Shown here piece after piece: positions 1 to 5,284 of a DNA stretch of 5,284 nt; within the stretch, counting starts at the first letter, position 1; each line of letters begins with the position of its first letter. The DNA is from QPIN01 sp964399475. Lineage in GTDB: Bacteria > Pseudomonadota > Gammaproteobacteria > Methylococcales > Methylomonadaceae. The position numbers and the translations under genes were made by a program. Where the stretch lies: positions 1 through 5,284 of the forward strand of contig CAYNRB010000224.1 of the NCBI GenBank assembly GCA_964399475.1, in the 5' to 3' direction. Under the pieces are notes generated by a model that ran no database searches, was not told the DNA's origin, and worked only from the letters and a program-made list of their open reading frames with translations.

Positions 1-180
1 GTTTAGTCTAATTAAGATCTTGGCCAAGTTAGAATGAATCAGTTATTTATTTTTTACTCCGTAGTCTGGGGCATATAGATGAAAATTTCTCAATCATTGA
101 TAAATAAAAGTTAAAGGTATTCGCTATAAATCCCAGGGGGAACATGGAGACCGACAGCCACTCAGACATGTCATCAATGT

Positions 181-255
181 AGCCTGGATGGAGCGTAGCG
201 GAATCCAGGGGCAGTCGTATCATTCCTTCTCGGATTTCGCTGCGCTACACAGGCT
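181..255. repeat. REP/BIME-like imperfect hairpin repeat
   Basis: Two facing copies of a short motif form a long imperfect hairpin. GGAGCGTAGCGGAATCC (190-206) matches the reverse complement of 232-248 at 14 of 17 positions. AGCCTG (181-186) pairs perfectly with CAGGCT (250-255) outside it, leaving a loop of about 25 nt. Alternative stems also exist: CCTGGAT (183-189) with ATCCAGG (203-209), and GGGCAG (209-214) with CTGCCC (254-259). The GTAGCC-GGATGGAGCGTAGCGGAATCC pattern is, from memory, a common interspersed extragenic repeat of environmental proteobacteria. Its mobiliser and role are not visible here. Confidence 0.7.
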
Positions 256-431
256 GCCCGTTAATCCAATATCAGTGACGGTTGCTCTGAGTTTTATAGT
301 GGATACAGTTAAAGTATAGGAAATATTAGCTTTCTGAGGATTGTTTAAGAAACAAATATAGAAATGATTGTGATGAATTTTACTCTTTGCTTATAGGAAT
401 GCACGCGGAGTATGATTGATAATTAGAGCAA

Positions 432-575
432 CTGAAGTTTCCCAATTATTTTCGCCGTGACGTATAAAGAGAAGCCATTTAAATTGGGGTTTGCTCTATT
501 TAGAGCAACAGCAACTAAAATAACAAAGCCTTGTGCATTGCGGCTTCTGTTAATTTAAAAACTGGGAAACTTCAG
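432..575. mobile_element. MITE-like element, 13-bp perfect terminal inverted repeats
   Basis: The ends are CTGAAGTTTCCCA (432-444) and its exact reverse complement TGGGAAACTTCAG (563-575). The flanks are identical 9-bp direct repeats, TTAGAGCAA at 423-431 and 576-584, as expected of a target-site duplication. Because the flanks end in AA and begin with TT, the apparent inverted repeat extends to 15 bp (430-444/563-577). Inside are two more stems: AGAAGCC (470-476) with GGCTTCT (542-548), and a central dyad TTGCTCT-ATTT-AGAGCAA (491-508). There is no coding capacity, so it would need a transposase elsewhere. Assignment to an IS family is not possible from the sequence alone. A central third copy of TTAGAGCAA leaves open a non-transposon explanation. 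Confidence 0.65.
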
Positions 576-627
576 TTAGAGCAATATTATTGTTTATCTT
601 CAACTAATATATACGTTGGAATTTTCT

Positions 628-749
628 CTAGGAGGCTGTCCGAGAACAGCAACCAAAAAAAAGCACATTATATTGTGTTTGAATTTAATTTAAACACTAT
701 ATGCTGTGTGTCGACTTAGTAATATGTTGGTTCTTGGGCAGACTCCTAG
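628..749. mobile_element. MITE-like fold-back element with CTAG ends
   Basis: CTAGGAGGCTGTCCGAGAAC (628-647) matches the reverse complement of 730-749 at 17 of 20 positions. If the outer CTAG is the duplicated target, the terminal repeats are 16 bp and match at 13 (GAGGCTGTCC... against GAGTCTGCCC...). CTAG or TA targets are used by some IS5-related and IS630-related transposases, but the family is inferred only loosely. Nearly concentric with the ends is a second palindrome (664-708): an 11-bp arm, 675-685 against 687-697 with one G-T wobble, then ATAT/ATAT and CACA/TGTG after small mismatches. The element encodes no protein. Confidence 0.6.
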
Positions 750-892
750 GACAGGGGAGTGTATGTAGAATAACGTAGCAAATACCGAGGCGTGGCTTAA
801 CTGTGCAACTGTTGCCGAAGTTATATCGTTCGCTTTCCAAATTATGTATTTTAGAACTATGCCAGTAACAACAATAATAATTCATTATCAGT

Positions 893-921
893 TTCGTAAC
901 GGTAAATTTGCGAAGTATAAT
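893..921 (+). promoter_or_regulatory. Candidate sigma-70 promoter for the speA operon
   Basis: TATAAT at 916-921 is an exact -10 consensus. A weak -35 (TTCGTA, 893-898, three of six consensus bases) lies 17 bp upstream. A transcript from it would start at about 927-930, on top of the first speA ATG, so it would be leaderless or would use the second in-frame ATG at 948. In this AT-rich DNA a chance TATAAT is possible. Confidence 0.35.
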
Positions 922-929
922 GCGCAATT

Positions 930-2879
930 ATGCAGAAAACATTAAATATGACAACTCTCGAATTTAAGAATAAAAATTCCCAATCATGGAGTGCTAAACA
1001 CAGCGAAGATTTGTATAGAATCCGTGATTGGGGACTGGATTTTTTTAAGATTTCGGATGAAGGTGAAGTTGTTGTAAGTGTTAATAAAAATGGAAAACAA
1101 GCTTCTGTTTCCCTGATGGAAATTGTGAAGGGTATGAAACAGCGTGATCTGGAAATGCCAGTCATGCTTCGCATAGAAAATCTCTTAGATCAACGCATCA
1201 AACAATTAAATCAAGCATTTTCGATAGCGATAAAGAAGACCAACTATAAAAATTATTTCCGTGGCGTTTATCCTATAAAGGTGAATCAACAATGTCATGT
1301 TGTTAAGGAAATTGCAGCTTTCGGCAGCCGTTATCATTATGGACTGGAAGCGGGAAGTAAAGCTGAGTTGATCATTGCACTGTCACAATTACAAGATCAT
1401 GAAAGCTTAGTTATTTGTAACGGCTATAAAGATGCCAGTTTTGTTGACTTAGGTCTCTATGCCCGAAAAATGGGGATTTCTTGTTTTTTTGTACTGGAAA
1501 CGCTATCTGAATTAACTGTTATTCTGGAAAGAAGTCGTGCTCTTGAAATTGAACCATTGATCGGAGTGCGTATTAAACTGGCGTCGTCTGTGGAAGGTCA
1601 TTGGAAACAAGACAGTGGTGATCGTTCTCTTTTTGGCCTTTCTACCAATGCCTTATTAACTATTGTTAGAAAATTGAAAGAAGCAAAAATGTTGCATTGT
1701 TTGCAATTATTACATTGCCATTTAGGTTCTCAGATTCCAAATATACTAAATATACGAAGAGGTGTTTCAGAAGTTTGTCGTTTTTATGCAGGATTAATCG
1801 CAGAAGGTGTTCCTTTGGGATATCTTGATTTGGGCGGTGGCCTAGCGGTAGATTATGAAGGTTCTCAAACTAATACTACTCACAGTATGAATTATGCATT
1901 AGATGAATACTGTACTAATATTATTGAGACTATACAGGAAACGCTTGACCCATTAAAGATTGCCCATCCGGTTATTATCACAGAATCAGGTCGTGCATTA
2001 GTGGCTTATTCATCAATGCTACTGTTTAATATTCTGGATGTCAGGAGTAAAAAGCCTAATGTGTTACCCGTTTCATTAGCTGAAGAAAGTCATGATTTAT
2101 TAATTAATTTATATACCGTTTTGAATGATATAACAGTTGATAATCTTCAAGAATGTTACAACGATTCATTGTACTATCAAGAGGAAGTGCGGGACTTATT
2201 TCATCGGGGACAAGCGAGTATATCGGATCGGGCATTGGCGGAAAATATTAATTTAGCAATACTGGAACGTATTACTCAACTCATGCCTCAAGCTAAACGC
2301 ATATCACCAGAACTAGAAAAATTACCGGAACTGCTATCTGACATTTATTACGGAAACTTTAGTGTCTTTCAGTCATTGCCGGATGTTTGGGCGATTGATC
2401 AAATATTTCCAGTGATGCCTATTCACCGTCTAAATGAAGAGCCTACAAGAAATGCTGTTCTAGCAGATATTACCTGTGATTGTGACGGAAAGATAGATAA
2501 TTTTTCCAGTCCTAAAGGTCAACAAAAGACCCTGAAATTACATGCGTTGCGAGAAAGTGAAGATTATTATATGGGGGTTTTTTTAGTCGGTGCTTATCAG
2601 GAAACGCTGGGAGATTTACATAACTTATTTGGCGATACCAATGTGGTTAGTGTTAATATCAATGAAGATGGAAGTTTTGATTTTGTACATGAGTTTCAGG
2701 GTGATAGTATTGCAGATGTGCTTAGTTACGTAGAATATGATCCAAAGATTATACAAGAACAGTTCCGCTGTATCGCCGAACAGGCCGTGCGATCGGGGAA
2801 AATTACTGTTGAAATGCGTCAGAAAATGCTCAAGGCATTTAGTAAAATTTTGAGTGGATATACTTATTTTGAACGATAG
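930..2879 (+). CDS. speA: Biosynthetic arginine decarboxylase (SpeA)
   Basis: Decarboxylates L-arginine to agmatine, the entry step of polyamine synthesis; probably cytosolic, as no signal peptide is seen. This is a PLP enzyme of the alanine-racemase-fold (group IV) type. At 649 aa it is close to E. coli SpeA (about 658 aa). The Schiff-base lysine is K117 in YPIKVNQ (114-120), followed by GLEAGSKAEL (138-147) and VICNGYKD (161-168). PLP-phosphate and barrel motifs are LLHCHLGSQ (260-268), LDLGGGLAVDYEG (299-311) and ITESGRAL (350-357). The region of about 370-475 fits the helical insertion of this family. The active-site cysteine is C516 in DITCDCDG, followed by VGAYQE (553-558) and LHNLFGD (563-569). 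C518 replaces the serine of E. coli ITCDSDG. An in-frame TAA at 918-920 limits the start to ATG 930 or ATG 948; neither has a strong Shine-Dalgarno. First gene of the operon. Confidence 0.96.
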   Translation: MQKTLNMTTLEFKNKNSQSWSAKHSEDLYRIRDWGLDFFKISDEGEVVVSVNKNGKQASVSLMEIVKGMKQRDLEMPVMLRIENLLDQRIKQLNQAFSIAIKKTNYKNYFRGVYPIKVNQQCHVVKEIAAFGSRYHYGLEAGSKAELIIALSQLQDHESLVICNGYKDASFVDLGLYARKMGISCFFVLETLSELTVILERSRALEIEPLIGVRIKLASSVEGHWKQDSGDRSLFGLSTNALLTIVRKLKEAKMLHCLQLLHCHLGSQIPNILNIRRGVSEVCRFYAGLIAEGVPLGYLDLGGGLAVDYEGSQTNTTHSMNYALDEYCTNIIETIQETLDPLKIAHPVIITESGRALVAYSSMLLFNILDVRSKKPNVLPVSLAEESHDLLINLYTVLNDITVDNLQECYNDSLYYQEEVRDLFHRGQASISDRALAENINLAILERITQLMPQAKRISPELEKLPELLSDIYYGNFSVFQSLPDVWAIDQIFPVMPIHRLNEEPTRNAVLADITCDCDGKIDNFSSPKGQQKTLKLHALRESEDYYMGVFLVGAYQETLGDLHNLFGDTNVVSVNINEDGSFDFVHEFQGDSIADVLSYVEYDPKIIQEQFRCIAEQAVRSGKITVEMRQKMLKAFSKILSGYTYFER

Positions 2880-2888
2880 AGAATTCTC

Positions 2889-4085
2889 ATGACAAAAATT
2901 ATGATACTGGGTGCCGGCGGGGTTGGTAGTGTAGTCACCCATAAATGTGCACAGTTACCCCATGTTTTTAGTGAAATAATTCTGGCCAGTCGCACAGAAT
3001 CAAAATGTAAGGCAATTGCTGAACAAGTGCCAGGGACAATTCGTACTGCACAAGTCAATGCTGATAATGTAGCCGAATTATCGGCTTTGCTTAAAAAAGA
3101 GCAGCCAGAATTAGTCATCAATGTTGCGTTACCTTATCAGGATTTAAGCATTATGGATGCCTGTCTTGAAGCCAGTGTTCATTATATGGATACTGCAAAT
3201 TATGAACCACTGGATACCGCTAAATTCGAATATAGCTGGCAATGGGCGTATCAGGAAAGATTTGAAAAGGCCGGATTAACAGCCTTGCTAGGTAGTGGGT
3301 TTGATCCTGGTGCAACCAATGTATTTACTGCTTATATTGCAAAACATTATTTTGATGAGATTCATGAATTGGATATTATTGATGTCAATGGTGGCGATCA
3401 TGGTTATCCCTTTGCAACCAATTTTAACCCAGAAATCAATATCCGTGAGATAACAGCTACCTGTAGACATTGGGAAGGTGGTCAATTTGTATCTAGTCCA
3501 CCCTTATCAAAAAAAGCACAATTTACCTGTCCCGAAAATGTAGGTCGCTACAATATTTATCGAATGTATCATGAAGAACTTGAATCTTTAAGTAAGCATT
3601 TTCCCAGCCTAAAACGTGCTCAATTCTGGATGAGTTTTTCTGATAATTATCTAAAACATTTAGAAGTATTAGGAAATGTAGGTATGACCGGAATTGAACC
3701 CATAGATTATAATGGACAACAAATTGTACCCGTGCAATTTTTAGCTCAATTATTACCTGACCCTTCCACTCTGGGATCTCGGACTAAAGGGAAAACCTGT
3801 ATTGGATGTGTTGTGCGAGGTGTAAAAGATGGTCAGTCAAAACTGATCTATCTCTATAACATTAAAGATCATCAAGACTGTTATCAGGAAGTACAGTCTC
3901 AGGCAATCTCATATACAACCGGTGTGCCCGCAATGATTGGTGCCAAAATGATTGTTGAAGGCAAATGGAAAAAACCAGGGGTCTGGAATATAGAACAATT
4001 TGATCCAGATCCCTTTATGGCAGATATGAAGCAACACGGACTACCTTGGAATGTCATAGAATTAGACGAGTTTAATCTAGATTAA
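2889..4085 (+). CDS. Carboxy(nor)spermidine dehydrogenase, saccharopine dehydrogenase family
   Basis: Likely catalyses NADPH-dependent reductive condensation of aspartate beta-semialdehyde with a polyamine precursor. The precursor could be putrescine (giving carboxyspermidine), diaminopropane or, possibly here, agmatine. The 398-aa length fits the family. An N-terminal Rossmann fold shows GAGGVG (8-13) right after the first strand, and ASR (33-35) after the second, which suits NADP binding. Other family-like stretches are HYMDTANYE (98-106), GSGFDPGATNVF (135-146), VNGGDHGYPFATNF (166-179) and TTGVPAMIGA (343-352), with KPGVWNIEQFDPDPF near the C-terminus. It starts 9 nt after the speA stop. 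A TAG at 2877-2879 is in frame upstream, so ATG 2889 is the only good start; a weak GAGAA (2879-2883) could serve as Shine-Dalgarno. Lysine or saccharopine metabolism is less likely because of the speA and nspC neighbours. Confidence 0.9.
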   Translation: MTKIMILGAGGVGSVVTHKCAQLPHVFSEIILASRTESKCKAIAEQVPGTIRTAQVNADNVAELSALLKKEQPELVINVALPYQDLSIMDACLEASVHYMDTANYEPLDTAKFEYSWQWAYQERFEKAGLTALLGSGFDPGATNVFTAYIAKHYFDEIHELDIIDVNGGDHGYPFATNFNPEINIREITATCRHWEGGQFVSSPPLSKKAQFTCPENVGRYNIYRMYHEELESLSKHFPSLKRAQFWMSFSDNYLKHLEVLGNVGMTGIEPIDYNGQQIVPVQFLAQLLPDPSTLGSRTKGKTCIGCVVRGVKDGQSKLIYLYNIKDHQDCYQEVQSQAISYTTGVPAMIGAKMIVEGKWKKPGVWNIEQFDPDPFMADMKQHGLPWNVIELDEFNLD

Positions 4086-4089
4086 GATT

Positions 4090-5256
4090 ATGCAGTTTAC
4101 GGACTTTTCTAAGCTGGATTTGACAAGATTGCCTTCACCTTGCTTTGTCGTTGATGAGATAGCTGTAGAACGAAATCTTAAAATTCTAAAATATCTGGCA
4201 GATGAGAGTGGCGCTAAAGTATTAGCAGCCTTAAAAGCCTTTTCGATGTGGCATCTTGCCCCTCTGACAGCCCAATATTTAAATGGTACCTGCACTAGTG
4301 GCTTGCATGAAGCTATGCTGGCAAATGAATTTTATTCAGGCGAAATCCATGTTTTTTCAGCGGCTTATAGCCAATCATCACTGATTGAAATATTAAAATT
4401 TGCAGATCATGTAGTGTTTAATTCATGCAGTCAATGGAAACGTTTTCAATCGCTGATAAAAGCTGCTCAATCTAAAAGACCCACACTCCAGTTTGGTTTG
4501 CGTATTAATCCTGAGCACTCAGAAGCTTCAGTAGCAATATATGATCCCTGTGCACCTGGTTCGCGTCTAGGTATAACTCTATCACAACTGGATGAATCTT
4601 CATTACAAGGAATAAATGGTCTGCATTTTCATACCCTTTGTGAACAGGGCTTTGAACCTTTGGAGCGTACAGTGAAAATTGTAGAAGAAAAATTTTCTCA
4701 CATATTAGGACAAATGCAATGGGTCAATTTTGGCGGTGGGCATCACATTACAGTACCAGATTATCCGTTAGATAAATTGATTGATCTAATCAAAGAATTT
4801 TCAGTGCGTTATCAAGTTCAAGTCTATTTGGAACCGGGTGAAGCGATCGCAATAGGCACGGGTGTTTTATGTTGTGAAGTATTGGACTTAAGCTGGAATC
4901 AACTTGATCTTGCTATTCTCGATATATCAGCAACCTGTCATATGCCTGATGTGCTGGAAATGCCTTATAAGCCTAAAATAAAAGAAGCAGATGAAGCTTT
5001 AAAACAACCTTATACTTATAGATTAGGTGGTTTAACGTGTTTAGCTGGTGATGTTATTGGAGACTATAATTTTAATCAACCCTTGAAAGTCGGTCAGCGC
5101 CTCATATTTGAGGATATGAGCCATTACACAATGGTAAAAACAACTACTTTTAATGGAACACAATTGCCTGCTATTGCGCTATGGAATTCTGAAACTGATG
5201 AATTGAATATTGTTAAAGAATTTGGCTATGAAAATTTCAAAAATCGGTTGTCATAA
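4090..5256 (+). CDS. nspC: Carboxy(nor)spermidine decarboxylase
   Basis: Decarboxylates the carboxylated polyamine made by the preceding dehydrogenase: carboxyspermidine to spermidine, or an analogue. It is a PLP enzyme of the same fold type as ornithine and diaminopimelate decarboxylases. The 388-aa length is near the roughly 380 aa of Vibrio NspC. The PLP lysine is K49 in LAALKAFS. Further motifs are LRINPEHSEA (137-146), YDPCAPGSRLGI (151-162), LHFHTLCEQ (178-186), NFGGGHH (213-219), LEPGEAI (247-253), HMPDVLEMPYKP (284-295), the catalytic-cysteine segment TCLAGD with C317 and D321, and SHYTMVK (344-350). It starts 4 nt after the dehydrogenase stop. A TAG at 4078-4080 is in frame just upstream, so ATG 4090 is well bounded. 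No clear Shine-Dalgarno is visible, which suggests translational coupling. The true substrate cannot be read from the sequence. Confidence 0.94.
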   Translation: MQFTDFSKLDLTRLPSPCFVVDEIAVERNLKILKYLADESGAKVLAALKAFSMWHLAPLTAQYLNGTCTSGLHEAMLANEFYSGEIHVFSAAYSQSSLIEILKFADHVVFNSCSQWKRFQSLIKAAQSKRPTLQFGLRINPEHSEASVAIYDPCAPGSRLGITLSQLDESSLQGINGLHFHTLCEQGFEPLERTVKIVEEKFSHILGQMQWVNFGGGHHITVPDYPLDKLIDLIKEFSVRYQVQVYLEPGEAIAIGTGVLCCEVLDLSWNQLDLAILDISATCHMPDVLEMPYKPKIKEADEALKQPYTYRLGGLTCLAGDVIGDYNFNQPLKVGQRLIFEDMSHYTMVKTTTFNGTQLPAIALWNSETDELNIVKEFGYENFKNRLS

Positions 5257-5284
5257 ACGTGAAAGACAGATGATTACACCTTAA

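Larger units (their letters stand above)
1..929. other. Gene-free leader region rich in inverted repeats
   Basis: No open reading frame here looks like a real protein. The longest (531-719, 62 codons) runs across the ends of two inverted-repeat elements and has no recognisable motif or ribosome binding site. Three unrelated fold-back structures occupy much of 181-749 and are listed separately. The stretches 1-180, 261-422 and 750-890 show nothing more definite than short palindromes, such as CTTGGCCAAG at 19-28 and TCAATCATTGA at 90-100. AATCCCAGGGGG at 129-140 echoes AATCCAGGGG at 202-211 and may be a decayed fragment of the 181-255 repeat. No tRNA, rRNA, riboswitch or CRISPR pattern was seen. 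Confidence 0.7.

Noticed and set aside
144..182. 12-codon ORF (METDSHSDMSSM) preceded by AGGGGG at 135-140
   Set aside because: The ribosome site is plausible but the ORF is tiny, runs into the REP-like repeat, and has no attenuator codon pattern or following hairpin logic linked to speA, more than 700 bases away.
531..719. 62-codon open frame on the + strand upstream of speA
   Set aside because: It crosses the right end of one inverted-repeat element and most of a second, has no ribosome site or domain-like pattern, and reads as non-coding DNA.
697..1174. Minus-strand ORFs 697-927 and 857-1174
   Set aside because: The second lies largely antisense to speA and the first in repeat-containing intergenic DNA; neither shows a recognisable family or ribosome site.
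2889..4085. Lysine-pathway saccharopine dehydrogenase
   Set aside because: The fold family is the same, but position between speA and nspC and the family-like motifs favour the carboxy(nor)spermidine dehydrogenase role.
2625..4295. Minus-strand ORFs antisense to the operon genes (2625-2942, 2864-3121, 3288-3485, 4077-4295)
   Set aside because: Each is a shadow of a strongly supported plus-strand gene and has no independent coding evidence.
4090..5256. Diaminopimelate or ornithine decarboxylase
   Set aside because: The YDPCAPGSRLGI, HMPDVLEMPYKP and TCLAGD segments and the length fit NspC; the neighbouring dehydrogenase supports it.
5257..5284. Terminator or next gene start after nspC
   Set aside because: No hairpin with a T-run is visible, and the possible ATG at 5270 meets a stop within a few codons; the window ends too soon to judge.

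Overview
The window holds one compact, co-directional (+ strand) polyamine-biosynthesis operon of three full-length genes (930-5256), preceded by about 930 bases with no convincing gene but several inverted-repeat elements. The DNA is AT-rich. The SpeA-type arginine decarboxylase resembles that of E. coli, and the repeat at 181-255 resembles small interspersed repeats common in environmental proteobacteria. Together these suggest a low-GC, probably free-living gammaproteobacterium (a Methylococcales- or Thiotrichales-like lineage is possible). The taxon cannot be fixed from this sequence alone.

Layout. Positions 1-929 hold three different small fold-back structures: a REP/BIME-like imperfect hairpin (181-255), a 144-bp MITE-like element bounded by a 9-bp direct repeat (432-575), and a roughly 122-bp MITE-like element with CTAG at both ends and a long central palindrome (628-749). 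An exact TATAAT hexamer lies at 916-921, just before speA. The genes are speA (930-2879), a saccharopine-dehydrogenase-like carboxy(nor)spermidine dehydrogenase (2889-4085) and a carboxy(nor)spermidine decarboxylase, nspC (4090-5256). Gaps between genes are 9 and 4 nt, so co-transcription and translational coupling are likely. The last 28 bases contain no recognisable feature.

How the genes work together. SpeA makes agmatine from arginine. The dehydrogenase reductively condenses aspartate semialdehyde with a diamine-type substrate, and NspC decarboxylates the product, giving an aminopropylated polyamine without S-adenosylmethionine. In the classical alternative route the acceptor is putrescine and the product is spermidine. 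If the acceptor is agmatine itself (the carboxyaminopropylagmatine route known from cyanobacteria), the three genes form consecutive steps and only a ureohydrolase is missing. No agmatinase, agmatine deiminase or diaminobutyrate aminotransferase lies in the window, so choosing between the routes is inference.
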